Assembly (NCBI GenBank): GCA_946481465.1
Contig: CAMLOC010000083.1
Coordinates: forward strand, 1 to 9,487
Reading direction: 5' to 3'
Origin: an uncultured Shinella sp.
GTDB lineage: Bacteria; Pseudomonadota; Alphaproteobacteria; Rhizobiales; Rhizobiaceae
DNA: 9,487 nt
Positions 1 to 8,012 of this stretch are shown here, in pieces. Position numbers and translations under genes: made by a program. A model generated the notes under the pieces. It made no database searches. It saw only the letters and a program-made list of their open reading frames with translations, and was not told the DNA's origin. Position 1 is the first letter of the stretch. Each line of letters opens with the position of its first letter.

Positions 1-1203
1 GCGGCCAACGATTCCAAGCAGGCGAAATCCGCCGAGAACGTCCGCGTGCCGACCGAACGGCTGGACGAGATGATGGACCGCGTCGGCGAGCTCGTCATCG
101 CCCAGTCGCGCCTCACCCAGCTTGCCGGCACGGCGGCGGATCTCGGGCTGCGCTCGGTCTCGGAAGAAATCGAACGCCTTTCCGGAGAGCTGCGCGACAC
201 GATGATGGTGCTGCGCATGATGCCGGTCGCCAGCCTCTTCAGCCGCTTCCGCCGCCTCGTGCACGATCTTTCGCGCGAGACCGGCAAGGAGATCGAGCTC
301 ATCACCGAGGGCGAAAGCACGGAAGTCGACAAGACGGTCATCGACCGGCTCGCCGATCCGCTCGTCCATCTCGTGCGCAATTCCATCGACCACGGCCTTG
401 AAAAGCCTGACGAGCGCGTCGCCGCCGGCAAGGAGGCGAAGGGCCGGGTCATCCTCTCCGCACACCAGACCGGCGGCGAGGTCATCATCACCATCAAGGA
501 CGACGGGCGCGGCATCAACCGCGAGCGGGTGCGCGCCAAGGCGGAAGCCTCGGGCATCATCCAGCCGGGCGCGACGCTCACCGACCAGGACCTGCTGCAG
601 CTGATCTTCCAGCCGGGCTTCTCGACCGCGCAGGCGGTGACGAACCTTTCCGGCCGCGGCGTCGGCATGGACGTGGTCAAGAAGACGGTGGAGGCGCTGC
701 GCGGCACGATCGACATCACCAGCAAGCCGGGCGAAGGCTCGGAGGTGTCGCTGCGCATCCCGCTGACGCTCGCCATCATCGAGGGCCTGCTCGTGCGCGT
801 CGGCCAGGGGTGCTACGTCATCCCGCTCTCGGCGGTGGAGGAATGCCTGGAGCTGTCGCTCGAGGACGACCTGCGCTCGCGCGGACGCAGCTTCATTTCG
901 CTGCGCGACAGCCTCGTGCCTTTCCTGCGCCTGCGCGAACTCTTCCAGACGCGCACCGAGCCCGATCCGCACCAGAAGGTCGTCGTCATCTCGACCGGGT
1001 CGGAACGCGTCGGCCTCGTCGTCGACCAGATCATCGGCGACCACCAGACGGTCATCAAATCCATGTCCAAGCTGCACCATGACGTCGACACGTTCTCCGG
1101 CGCGACCATCCTCGGCGATGGCAGCGTGGCGCTGATCCTCGACGTCACCCACCTCGTCGCGGCCGGACAGCAGCAGGAGGCGCAATTGCGGGCGGCAGGA
1201 TGA
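1..1203 (+). CDS. cheA: Chemotaxis histidine kinase CheA, 3' part (P3-P4-P5 domains)
   Basis: Partial gene: the frame is open from base 1 and the true start lies upstream, so the P1 phosphotransfer and P2 regions are not visible. CheA autophosphorylates under receptor control and passes the phosphate to CheY and CheB. The 400 visible residues begin in a short linker. They then show the P3 dimerisation helices (about 15-75, with [11 protein letters not shown]), the P4 ATP-binding domain (about 80-255) and a CheW-like P5 domain (about 265-390). In P4 the N box (RNSIDHGLE, about 126-134), G1 box (DDGRG, about 167-171), F box (FQPGFS, about 203-208) and G2 box (GRGVGMD, about 218-224) are all intact, so the kinase should be active. 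The stop overlaps the cheW start as ATGA, which implies translational coupling. A GTG at 46 is only an internal valine codon in the P3 approach and not a start. Confidence 0.97.
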   Translation, partial: AANDSKQAKSAENVRVPTERLDEMMDRVGELVIAQSRLTQLAGTAADLGLRSVSEEIERLSGELRDTMMVLRMMPVASLFSRFRRLVHDLSRETGKEIELITEGESTEVDKTVIDRLADPLVHLVRNSIDHGLEKPDERVAAGKEAKGRVILSAHQTGGEVIITIKDDGRGINRERVRAKAEASGIIQPGATLTDQDLLQLIFQPGFSTAQAVTNLSGRGVGMDVVKKTVEALRGTIDITSKPGEGSEVSLRIPLTLAIIEGLLVRVGQGCYVIPLSAVEECLELSLEDDLRSRGRSFISLRDSLVPFLRLRELFQTRTEPDPHQKVVVISTGSERVGLVVDQIIGDHQTVIKSMSKLHHDVDTFSGATILGDGSVALILDVTHLVAAGQQQEAQLRAAG

Positions 1204-1712
1204 GCGAAGCGGCACGAAAACTCGACTACGACGCAATCTGGGGCGCGGAGGAAGATCTCTCCGTCCTCACCTTCAACCTGAACGGCGAGACCTTCGCGAT
1301 CGAGGCGATCGTCGTGCAGGAAATCCTCGATCTTCTGCCGGAAACGCACGTTCCCGGCAGCAAGCCCTTCGTTTCCAGCGTCATCAATTTCCGCGGCAAG
1401 GTGATCCCGCTTGCCGATATCCGCCTTGCCTTCGGCATGGACGCGACGGAAACCACCATCGACAGCCGCATCGTCGTCATCGAGCTCGACCTCGACAACG
1501 AGGCGACGCTGATCGGCATCCGCACCGACAAGGTCAACGAAGTCACGACCCTTCCCAAGGTCGCCAGCGAGCCGCCGCCGAGCGTCGGCATGCGCTGGCG
1601 GGCGGACTACATCAACTGCCTCGTCAAACGGGGCGGCGAATTCATCATCGTCCCGAACCTGCGCGCGATCTTCTCGTCACAGAAAGAGCGCCCCGCACAA
1701 GCGCCGAACTAG
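1200..1712 (+). CDS. cheW: Chemotaxis coupling protein CheW (first copy)
   Basis: Encodes 170 residues, the usual CheW size. CheW bridges receptor tips and the CheA P5 domain in the cytoplasmic signalling array. An N-terminal extension of about 18 residues precedes the SH3-like beta-barrel fold. The family signature [13 protein letters not shown] is at about residues 63-75 and the region around [10 protein letters not shown] (129-138) is also typical. The ATG shares the ATGA overlap with cheA. The only strong purine tract (AGGAGG, 1175-1180) is too far upstream for normal initiation, so translation probably depends on coupling to cheA. It is clearly diverged from the second CheW of this operon (5440-5934), so the two may prefer different receptors or kinase contacts; that is inference. 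Confidence 0.95.
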   Translation: MSEAARKLDYDAIWGAEEDLSVLTFNLNGETFAIEAIVVQEILDLLPETHVPGSKPFVSSVINFRGKVIPLADIRLAFGMDATETTIDSRIVVIELDLDNEATLIGIRTDKVNEVTTLPKVASEPPPSVGMRWRADYINCLVKRGGEFIIVPNLRAIFSSQKERPAQAPN

Positions 1713-1729
1713 GACCCCAGGAGAAGCCA

Positions 1730-3430
1730 ATGCGCTTTACCATCAAGCTCAAACTGTTCCTCACCTTCGCCTTCATGCTGGCCACGCTGATCGGCACGGC
1801 GACCTACGGCATCATGAGCCTCGGCGGCCTCAACACGACGCTCGGCGACGTGCTGAACGGCCCGGCTGAACGCCTGAAGCTCGCCCAGACGCTGAACAAC
1901 CTGCAACTCCAGCAGATCCGCCAGCAGAAGAACATGCTCTCCTCGGCGAACCCCACCGAGACCAACCGCTACATCGCGCTCGGTAACGAGGCCCGCCAGG
2001 AATTCGACGCGACCTTCCAGGACGTCCTGGGCAAGGCGACGGAACAGGGCAAGGTGCTGTGGAACAAGCTCGCCGGCTTGACAACCGATTTCCGCCGCGA
2101 TGACGACCGCATCCGCGCGCTGGCGCTTGCCGGCGACATGACCGGCGCCACCCGCGTCTCGACCACCGACGCCCGCGCCACCACCACGGAGATCGACCAG
2201 CTGCTCGGTGAAGTCGTCACGCTGGAGGCGGGCCGCCTGAACGAGGCGGAAGTGGCGGCCGATGCCCAGTACCAGAGCACCCGCACGATCATGGTGACCG
2301 TCGCGGCCATCGCGCTTCTCGTTGCGACGGGCGCGGCGCTGTGGATCGTCATGTCGATCAATCGCGGCATCTCCCGCGCCGTCGGCGTGGTGCAGAACGT
2401 GGCGGACGGCGATCTCACCCGCTTTGCCGAGATTTCCACGAAAGACGAGATCGGCGACCTGCTCGGTCACGTCAACACGATGATCGAGCGCCTGCGCGGC
2501 GTCGTCGCGGACGCGCTTTCGGCCTCCGACAACGTCTCGTCCGGCAGCCAGGAACTGTCGGCCAGCTCCGAAACCCTCTCGCAGGGCGCGACGGAACAGG
2601 CGTCGTCGGCCGAAGAAGCTTCCGCTTCGATGGAGGAGATGGCCTCCAACATCAAGCAGAACGCCGACAACGCCGCCCAGACCGAGAAGATCGCCCGCCA
2701 GTCCGCCAAGGATGCCGAGGCCTCGGGCGAAGCCGTAGGCCGCGCGGTCGGCGCCATGCGCACCATCGCGGAGAAGATCTCCATCGTCCAGGAAATCGCC
2801 CGCCAGACCGACCTCCTCGCCCTCAACGCCGCCGTCGAGGCTGCGCGTGCCGGCGAGCACGGCAAGGGCTTTGCGGTCGTCGCCTCGGAAGTGCGCAAGC
2901 TTGCCGAGCGCAGCCAGGCGGCCGCCGCCGAGATCAGCACGCTGTCCGGCCAGACGGTCTCCGTCGCCACCGAAGCCGGCGAGATGCTGAACCGGCTGGT
3001 GCCCGACATCCGCAAGACCGCCGAACTCGTCTCGGAAATCTCCGCGGCCTGCCGCGAGCAGGATATCGGCGCCTCGCAGATCAACGAGGCGATCCAGCAG
3101 CTCGACAAGGTGACCCAGCAGAATGCCGGCGCCTCGGAAGAAATGTCCGGCACCTCGGAAGAGCTTGCCGCCCAGGCCGAGGAACTGCAGGCTTCCATCG
3201 CCTTCTTCCGCGTCGAGAACGCGGCCCGCAAGGAGCCGAACCACGCAGACAAGCTGCGGGCGACCGCGGCGAAGATGGCCGCTCCCGTCACCGCCAAGCG
3301 CCCCGCCGCCTCCCCGTCCCACCGCGCAGCTCCGGCGAGCGGCAAGGCGGCGCGCAGCAACGGCTTTGCCCTCGACATGTCGATGGGCGGCCCGGATGCC
3401 GACGACGCGGACTTCCGCGAAAGCGCCTGA
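1730..3430 (+). CDS. Methyl-accepting chemotaxis protein, single HAMP (first receptor)
   Basis: A 566-residue transmembrane chemoreceptor. The start at 1730 has AGGAG at 1719-1723 and lies 17 bases after the cheW stop. Domain order: TM1 at about 9-29; a periplasmic, mostly helical sensor at about 30-186 (four-helix-bundle type by length and style; ligand unknown); TM2 at about 187-209; one HAMP at about 208-260; and a long cytoplasmic coiled-coil hairpin. The hairpin tip ([12 protein letters not shown] followed by [19 protein letters not shown], about 354-385) is the conserved site for CheA/CheW contact. Glu/Gln pairs near 295-304 and 465-486 look like methylation segments for CheR and CheB. 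The tail (about 496-566) is an Ala/Pro/Lys linker ending in an acidic GFALDM...DADDADF segment, with no NWETF-like pentapeptide. Codons 283-562 are identical at every base to the second receptor. Confidence 0.96.
   Translation: MRFTIKLKLFLTFAFMLATLIGTATYGIMSLGGLNTTLGDVLNGPAERLKLAQTLNNLQLQQIRQQKNMLSSANPTETNRYIALGNEARQEFDATFQDVLGKATEQGKVLWNKLAGLTTDFRRDDDRIRALALAGDMTGATRVSTTDARATTTEIDQLLGEVVTLEAGRLNEAEVAADAQYQSTRTIMVTVAAIALLVATGAALWIVMSINRGISRAVGVVQNVADGDLTRFAEISTKDEIGDLLGHVNTMIERLRGVVADALSASDNVSSGSQELSASSETLSQGATEQASSAEEASASMEEMASNIKQNADNAAQTEKIARQSAKDAEASGEAVGRAVGAMRTIAEKISIVQEIARQTDLLALNAAVEAARAGEHGKGFAVVASEVRKLAERSQAAAAEISTLSGQTVSVATEAGEMLNRLVPDIRKTAELVSEISAACREQDIGASQINEAIQQLDKVTQQNAGASEEMSGTSEELAAQAEELQASIAFFRVENAARKEPNHADKLRATAAKMAAPVTAKRPAASPSHRAAPASGKAARSNGFALDMSMGGPDADDADFRESA
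2576..3415 (+). repeat. Copy 1 of an 840-bp perfect direct repeat inside the receptor genes
   Basis: Line-by-line comparison shows every base from here to 3415 equals the base 2007 positions downstream (4583-5422), with no gaps. It covers codons 283-562 of the first receptor: the methylation helices, the signalling tip and most of the C-terminal tail. In the 95 bases before it (2481-2575 against 4488-4582) I count 11 mismatches, so the left boundary is sharp. To the right, one codon (CGC against AAG) and one synonymous base differ before the stop. Confidence 0.97.
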
Positions 3431-3444
3431 GCGAAACAATGATC

Positions 3445-3472
3445 GCGGCGCATCCGGCAACGGGTGCGCCGC
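3445..3472 (+). other. Hairpin just after the first receptor gene
   Basis: An 11-bp stem (GCGGCGCATCC paired with GGGTGCGCCGC, including one G-U pair in RNA) closes a 6-base loop (GGCAAC). It begins 15 bases after the receptor stop codon. No run of Ts follows, so it is not a classical rho-independent terminator. An intercistronic stem that stabilises upstream mRNA or partially attenuates readthrough is possible. Confidence 0.6.
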
Positions 3473-3505
3473 ACAGTCGACCCGGCGCATGCAGCGTCGG
3501 CAGAA

Positions 3506-3523
3506 GGGTCGCCATGGCGACCC
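3506..3523. other. Perfect 18-bp palindrome in the receptor-receptor spacer
   Basis: The sequence gggtcgccatggcgaccc is its own reverse complement. It could form a 7-bp stem with a CATG loop in RNA, or serve as a dimeric protein binding site in DNA. It lies about 100 bases before the second receptor start. The rest of the 189-base spacer (3431-3619) shows no convincing promoter or gene to me. Confidence 0.5.
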
Positions 3524-3619
3524 GCGGAAGGGTGAGTGTATCGGTCTTCTCGCATAACGGGCTCCGCTCTGCGGCCGCCCCGCCCTGAACATGGCATCTG
3601 CGACAAGGAGACCCCCCGG

Positions 3620-5437
3620 ATGCGCTTTACCATCAAATTGAAGCTCGGCCTTGCCTTCGGCTTCCTCATCACCGTGATCTGCCTTTCCGCCGGCGTCGGC
3701 ATCCGCAGCCTCAGCGAGATGAACACGCTGCGCAACGACCTCATCGAAGGCCCGATCCAGCAGGACGATTTTGCCAACGACATCGCCGCCGCCTTCGACG
3801 GGCTCGGCCTTGCCGAGGCCGACCTGCTGATGGCGACCACGCTGGAGCGCACCAACAAGGCCAAGGCGACCATCACCGAAGAACGTCAGGCCTTCGAAAA
3901 GGCGCTGAACGACGGCGAGGCGGACGCCACCGGTGAGTTCAAGGCCAAGTGGCAGGAGATCCGCGATTTCTGGGACGATTACCTCGCGATCAACGAGAAG
4001 ATCCTCTCTCTCACCGCTTCCGGCCAGCGCGAGCTTGCTCTCGAAGTCAACCAGACCGAAGGCGCCGTCGCCGCCGACAAGCTGGACGGGCTGACGGAAG
4101 GCCTTGCCGCGCTCACCGAGGCCGCCATCCAGGATTCCGATACGGTCGCCGATGCGAGCTACGAAACGGCCTTCTACACGCTCGCCGCGCTCGCCGTCAT
4201 CGCCTTCATCTTGTCCTCGGCCGCCGCTCTCTGGATCGCGCTCGGTATCAATAGCGGCCTGAAGAAGATCAAGGCCGTCGCCGAAGCCGTGTCCATCGGC
4301 GACCTCGACCAGAATGTCGAGATCAAGACGAACGACGAAATCAAGGACCTTGTCGACACGATCAACGTCATGACCGGCAACCTGCGCAACACGGCCACCA
4401 TCGCCGACCAGATCGCCAATGGCGACCTGACCGTGACGCCGAAGCCGATGTCCGACAAGGATACGCTCGGCCTGTCGCTGGAAAGCATGGTGGAGCGCCT
4501 GCGCGGCGTCGTCGCCGACGCGCTTTCGGCCGCCAACAACGTCTCGTCCGGCAGCCAGGAGCTTTCGGCCAGCTCGGAACAGCTCTCGCAGGGCGCGACG
4601 GAACAGGCGTCGTCGGCCGAAGAAGCTTCCGCTTCGATGGAGGAGATGGCCTCCAACATCAAGCAGAACGCCGACAACGCCGCCCAGACCGAGAAGATCG
4701 CCCGCCAGTCCGCCAAGGATGCCGAGGCCTCGGGCGAAGCCGTAGGCCGCGCGGTCGGCGCCATGCGCACCATCGCGGAGAAGATCTCCATCGTCCAGGA
4801 AATCGCCCGCCAGACCGACCTCCTCGCCCTCAACGCCGCCGTCGAGGCTGCGCGTGCCGGCGAGCACGGCAAGGGCTTTGCGGTCGTCGCCTCGGAAGTG
4901 CGCAAGCTTGCCGAGCGCAGCCAGGCGGCCGCCGCCGAGATCAGCACGCTGTCCGGCCAGACGGTCTCCGTCGCCACCGAAGCCGGCGAGATGCTGAACC
5001 GGCTGGTGCCCGACATCCGCAAGACCGCCGAACTCGTCTCGGAAATCTCCGCGGCCTGCCGCGAGCAGGATATCGGCGCCTCGCAGATCAACGAGGCGAT
5101 CCAGCAGCTCGACAAGGTGACCCAGCAGAATGCCGGCGCCTCGGAAGAAATGTCCGGCACCTCGGAAGAGCTTGCCGCCCAGGCCGAGGAACTGCAGGCT
5201 TCCATCGCCTTCTTCCGCGTCGAGAACGCGGCCCGCAAGGAGCCGAACCACGCAGACAAGCTGCGGGCGACCGCGGCGAAGATGGCCGCTCCCGTCACCG
5301 CCAAGCGCCCCGCCGCCTCCCCGTCCCACCGCGCAGCTCCGGCGAGCGGCAAGGCGGCGCGCAGCAACGGCTTTGCCCTCGACATGTCGATGGGCGGCCC
5401 GGATGCCGACGACGCGGACTTCAAGGAAAGCGCTTGA
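3620..5437 (+). CDS. Methyl-accepting chemotaxis protein, tandem HAMP (second receptor)
   Basis: A 605-residue transmembrane receptor. I chose the ATG at 3620 because AAGGAG (3605-3610) sits 9 bases upstream and the protein then starts MRFTIKLKL exactly like its neighbour; an upstream in-frame GTG at 3536 would add 28 unlikely residues. Domain order: TM1 (about 9-28); a periplasmic helical sensor (about 29-184) with little resemblance to that of the first receptor; TM2 (about 186-209); HAMP 1 (about 210-258); an apparent second HAMP (about 259-310, with [10 protein letters not shown] and [10 protein letters not shown]); then the cytoplasmic hairpin and tail. The 39 extra residues relative to the first receptor match the second HAMP. 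Codons 322-601 are identical at every base to the first receptor. The last codons contain the ribosome binding site of the next cheW. Confidence 0.96.
   Translation: MRFTIKLKLGLAFGFLITVICLSAGVGIRSLSEMNTLRNDLIEGPIQQDDFANDIAAAFDGLGLAEADLLMATTLERTNKAKATITEERQAFEKALNDGEADATGEFKAKWQEIRDFWDDYLAINEKILSLTASGQRELALEVNQTEGAVAADKLDGLTEGLAALTEAAIQDSDTVADASYETAFYTLAALAVIAFILSSAAALWIALGINSGLKKIKAVAEAVSIGDLDQNVEIKTNDEIKDLVDTINVMTGNLRNTATIADQIANGDLTVTPKPMSDKDTLGLSLESMVERLRGVVADALSAANNVSSGSQELSASSEQLSQGATEQASSAEEASASMEEMASNIKQNADNAAQTEKIARQSAKDAEASGEAVGRAVGAMRTIAEKISIVQEIARQTDLLALNAAVEAARAGEHGKGFAVVASEVRKLAERSQAAAAEISTLSGQTVSVATEAGEMLNRLVPDIRKTAELVSEISAACREQDIGASQINEAIQQLDKVTQQNAGASEEMSGTSEELAAQAEELQASIAFFRVENAARKEPNHADKLRATAAKMAAPVTAKRPAASPSHRAAPASGKAARSNGFALDMSMGGPDADDADFKESA
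4583..5422 (+). repeat. Copy 2 of an 840-bp perfect direct repeat inside the receptor genes
   Basis: Identical at all 840 bases to 2576-3415. Because the offset (2007 bases) is a multiple of three and both copies are in the same reading frame, recombination between them would leave an in-frame single receptor with the first sensor and the second tail. Confidence 0.97.
5423..5428 (+). promoter_or_regulatory. Ribosome binding site of second cheW, inside receptor 2
   Basis: AAGGAA is formed by the AAG codon (Lys602) and the following GAA of the second receptor. It is 6 bases from a TTG at 5434 and 11 bases from the ATG at 5440. The first receptor has CGCGAA at the matching place, which is not a ribosome binding site. 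Confidence 0.7.
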
Positions 5438-5439
5438 TC

Positions 5440-5934
5440 ATGGCCGGCACATCCTCCGAATCGCAATTCGTCACCTTCAGTCTCGACAACGAGGTCTTTG
5501 CGGTGCCCGTCTCGGTCGTCCGGGAGATCCTCGACCATGAGGATGCCTTCAAGATCCCGCACGGGCCGGAATACCTGCTCGGTCTCAGGGACGTGCGCGG
5601 CCAGGGTGTGCCGGTCATCGACCTGCGTCTCCGTCTCGGCATGACGAAGACCGAGAAGACGCCGCACACGCGCGCCCTGGTGCTCGACGTGCCGATCGGC
5701 GAGAAGATCCTCACCCTCGGCCTCGTCGCCGACCGGGTCTTCGAGGTCATTCCCTTCCGCAGCGACGAAATCGAGGGCGCGCCGGACATCGGCGTGCGCT
5801 GGCCGTCCGACTACATTGCCGGCGTCGTGCGCCGCAATGGCGGTTTCGTCGTCATCGTCGATCTGGCGCGCCTGTTCTCCGGCGCCGAGATGGCGATGAT
5901 GGGTTCGGCGGGTCGCCTCGCCGCAACGGCATAG
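5440..5934 (+). CDS. cheW: Chemotaxis coupling protein CheW (second copy)
   Basis: Encodes 164 residues from the ATG at 5440, two bases after the second receptor's stop. A TTG at 5434 that overlaps that stop is an alternative start with better spacing to AAGGAA and would add two residues. The protein is a CheW-fold adaptor linking receptors to CheA. Its signature region DVRGQGVPVIDLR is at about residues 51-63, where the usual NxRG reads DVRG. It lacks the N-terminal extension of the first CheW and differs from it through most of its length, so this is an old paralogue, unlike the freshly homogenised receptors beside it. Placement after the receptors and before cheR suggests co-expression with the adaptation enzymes. 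Confidence 0.95.
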   Translation: MAGTSSESQFVTFSLDNEVFAVPVSVVREILDHEDAFKIPHGPEYLLGLRDVRGQGVPVIDLRLRLGMTKTEKTPHTRALVLDVPIGEKILTLGLVADRVFEVIPFRSDEIEGAPDIGVRWPSDYIAGVVRRNGGFVVIVDLARLFSGAEMAMMGSAGRLAATA

Positions 5935-5950
5935 TTTCGGGAGGACGGGC

Positions 5951-6802
5951 GTGGGAGCAGCATTGCGGATACAAGGGGCCGAAGACGGGCTGAGCAGCCG
6001 GAACTTCGAAGCCCTGTCGCGCTATATCTACGATTACAGCGGCATCAAGATGCCGATCACGAAGATGACGATGCTGGAGGGCCGGCTGCGCCGGCGCCTT
6101 CGGGCAACCGGCATTGCCAGCTTCAACGACTATTGCGACTATCTCTTCAAGCGCGGCGGCATCGAGAAGGAGGCGATCTTCCTCATCGACGCCGTGACGA
6201 CGAACAAGACGGATTTCTTCCGCGAGCCGAAGCATTTCGACTACATGGCCGCGACGGGCCTGCCGGAACTGGCGGCGGCCGGCCACAAGCGGCTGCGGCT
6301 GTGGAGCGCCGCCTGCTCCATCGGCGCCGAGCCCTATACGATGGCGATGGTGATGCAGGATTTCGTCGATGCGAATTCCGGCCTCGACTATCGCATCCTC
6401 GCCACCGACCTTTCCACCGACGTGCTTGCCGCCGCCCGCCGCGGCGTCTACCCGCGCGACATGATCCAGCCCGTACCCGCCGAGACGCAGCGCCGCTACG
6501 TAATGGTCTCGCGCGATGCCGCGCGCGGCGAGGTGCGTATCCACCCGCGCCTGCGCTCGACGGTCGGCTTTGCCCGCATGAACCTCATGGACAGCGCCTA
6601 CAAGGTGGGCGAGCCGATGCACATGATCTTCTGCCGCAACGTGCTGATCTATTTCGACAAGCCGACGCAGGCCAAGGTGCTGTCGCGGCTTTGCGACTGC
6701 CTGTTGCCCGGCGGTTTCCTCTATGTGGGCCACTCCGAAACGGTCACCGGCATCTCCCTGCCGGTGCGCCAGGTCGCCAACACGGTTTTCAAGAAGATCT
6801 GA
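5951..6802 (+). CDS. cheR: Chemotaxis protein methyltransferase CheR
   Basis: Transfers methyl groups from S-adenosylmethionine to receptor glutamates, raising kinase activity during adaptation. The GTG start at 5951 is supported by GGGAGGA at 5939-5945, five bases upstream, and gives 283 residues, normal for the family. An N-terminal helical domain (about 15-75) with the basic stretch GRLRRRLRA is followed by [10 protein letters not shown] (about 83-92) and the SAM-binding fold: SIGAEPYT (about 123-130), ILATDLS (about 149-155), [10 protein letters not shown] (about 227-236) and [10 protein letters not shown] (about 254-263). All expected motifs are present. Neither receptor in the window carries a recognisable NWETF-like docking pentapeptide, so this CheR probably acts without that tether or uses a different tail motif. 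Its stop overlaps the cheB start by one base. Confidence 0.96.
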   Translation: MGAALRIQGAEDGLSSRNFEALSRYIYDYSGIKMPITKMTMLEGRLRRRLRATGIASFNDYCDYLFKRGGIEKEAIFLIDAVTTNKTDFFREPKHFDYMAATGLPELAAAGHKRLRLWSAACSIGAEPYTMAMVMQDFVDANSGLDYRILATDLSTDVLAAARRGVYPRDMIQPVPAETQRRYVMVSRDAARGEVRIHPRLRSTVGFARMNLMDSAYKVGEPMHMIFCRNVLIYFDKPTQAKVLSRLCDCLLPGGFLYVGHSETVTGISLPVRQVANTVFKKI

Positions 6803-7890
6803 TGACCCCTCCCGGCAAGAAGATCCGCGTCCTCATCATCGACGACTCGGCGAGCGTGCGCCAGGCGCTGACCCATGTCCTGGAGCAGGATCCGGAGATC
6901 GAGGTGATGGGCGCGGCCTCCGATCCCTTCATGGCGGCAAGGAAGATCCAGGAGCAGATCCCCGACGTCATCACGCTCGACGTGGAGATGCCGCGCATGG
7001 ACGGCATCACCTTCCTGCGCAAGATCATGTCGCAGAAGCCGATCCCCGTCGTCATGTGCTCCTCGCTCACCGAGGAGGGCTCGGAGACGCTGATGCAGGC
7101 GCTGGAGGCCGGCGCCGTCGACATCATCCTGAAGCCGAAGATCGGCGCGGCCGACCATCTCGCCGAATCCGGCACCCGCATCCGCGAGGCCGTCAAGGGC
7201 GCCGCCGTCGCCCGCCTCGGCCAGAACCGGCGCGCGGCCGCGGCGAGCGGGCCGACCGCCAAGCTCACCGCCGATGCGGTGCTGCCCCCGCCCTCCGGCC
7301 GCGCCATGGCCAAGACGACCGAAATGGTCGCCTGCATCGGCGCCTCGACGGGCGGAACGGAAGCGCTGCGCGTGCTCCTGGAACAACTGCCGGCCAATTC
7401 GCCCGGCATCGTCATCGTGCAGCACATGCCGGAGAAATTCACGGCCGCCTTCGCCAAGCGCCTCAACAGCCTGTGCGAGGTGGAGGTCAAGGAAGCCGTG
7501 CATGGCGATCCCGTCCTGCGCGGCCATGTGCTGATCGCCCCCGGCGACCGGCACATGATGCTGGAGCGGCAGGGTGCGCGCTACCATGTCGCCGTGCGCG
7601 AAGGCCCCCTCGTCTCGCGTCACAGGCCGTCCGTCGACGTGCTCTTCCGCTCCGCCGCGCGCGCGGCCGGGGCGAACGCCATGGGCGTCATCCTCACCGG
7701 GATGGGCGACGACGGCGCGCGCGGCATGAACGAGATGCACCAGGCCGGCGCCTATACGGTGGCGCAGGACGAGGCGAGTTCCATCGTCTTCGGCATGCCG
7801 AAGGAAGCGATCGCCCATGGCGGCGTCGACAGGATCCTGCCGCTCGACCAGATTGCCCGCGAGATCCTCGCCGCCGACCGGCGGCGATAA
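6802..7890 (+). CDS. cheB: Protein-glutamate methylesterase/deamidase CheB
   Basis: Removes receptor methyl groups (and deamidates glutamines) when phosphorylated by CheA, opposing CheR. It has 362 residues, starting in the TGATG overlap with cheR; the upstream AAGAAG is a weak ribosome binding site, so coupling is likely. The receiver domain (about 7-125) has the acidic pair D14-D15, phospho-acceptor D60 in [13 protein letters not shown]87/S88 and K111. An Ala-rich linker (about 130-170) joins it to the esterase domain (about 175-358). The probable catalytic triad is S182 in GASTGGT, H208 in VQHMP and D304 in TGMGDDGA. All key residues are intact. It is the last gene of the chemotaxis operon, as shown by the hairpin that follows. 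Confidence 0.97.
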   Translation: MTPPGKKIRVLIIDDSASVRQALTHVLEQDPEIEVMGAASDPFMAARKIQEQIPDVITLDVEMPRMDGITFLRKIMSQKPIPVVMCSSLTEEGSETLMQALEAGAVDIILKPKIGAADHLAESGTRIREAVKGAAVARLGQNRRAAAASGPTAKLTADAVLPPPSGRAMAKTTEMVACIGASTGGTEALRVLLEQLPANSPGIVIVQHMPEKFTAAFAKRLNSLCEVEVKEAVHGDPVLRGHVLIAPGDRHMMLERQGARYHVAVREGPLVSRHRPSVDVLFRSAARAAGANAMGVILTGMGDDGARGMNEMHQAGAYTVAQDEASSIVFGMPKEAIAHGGVDRILPLDQIAREILAADRRR

Positions 7891-7897
7891 AACACCG

Positions 7898-7916
7898 CGC
7901 CCCCGGGGGCGTTTTT
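7898..7916 (+). terminator. Rho-independent terminator after cheB
   Basis: The 14-bp palindrome CGCCCCCGGGGGCG (7898-7911) is followed directly by five Ts, starting eight bases after the cheB stop. It most likely ends the chemotaxis operon and separates it from the parA-like gene. Confidence 0.75.
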
Positions 7917-7925
7917 CACCGGCTG

Positions 7926-7933
7926 TTAACCAT
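7926..7933 (+). promoter_or_regulatory. TTAACCAT motif, possible CtrA half-site
   Basis: TTAACCAT resembles one half of the TTAA-N7-TTAA site bound by the alphaproteobacterial cell-cycle regulator CtrA. The second half is not present at the required spacing. It lies 80 bases before the parA-like start. A chance match is quite possible. Confidence 0.2.
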
Positions 7934-7950
7934 GATTGGCGAGGATGACG

Positions 7951-7971
7951 AAGCACCATGCGAGGGTGCTT
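7951..7971 (+). other. Small hairpin upstream of the parA-like gene
   Basis: AAGCACC (7951-7957) pairs perfectly with GGTGCTT (7965-7971) around a 7-base loop. It lies about 40 bases before the start codon and has no T run, so it may be a leader structure or an operator. Confidence 0.35.
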
Positions 7972-8012
7972 TGCGAGCGATGACAGGCTCAAGAACCGTT
8001 CCGGGGAGCCCC

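Noticed and set aside
3439..3588. A 49-codon open frame in the spacer between the receptors
   Set aside because: It coincides with the hairpin and palindrome, has no good ribosome binding site, and its composition is that of random GC-rich sequence.
3536..3619. An upstream GTG start for the second receptor
   Set aside because: It would add 28 residues without a ribosome binding site, while the ATG at 3620 has AAGGAG and gives the same N-terminus as the first receptor.
1709..5329. A 1206-codon open frame on the minus strand covering both receptor genes
   Set aside because: It is in exact codon register with the sense genes, so its stops would require TTA, CTA or TCA sense codons, which are rare in this GC-rich genome. 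It has low-complexity Gly/Arg/Leu composition, no recognisable domain, and the sense genes are certain.
6133..6801. Extension of the cheB frame far upstream inside cheR
   Set aside because: The receiver domain begins right after the ATG at 6802; the upstream part is an Arg-rich shadow of cheR.
6723..8012. Long open frame running through cheB into the parA-like gene
   Set aside because: The part before 8013 is an Arg/Pro-rich shadow of cheB and crosses its terminator; the ATPase starts naturally at 8013.
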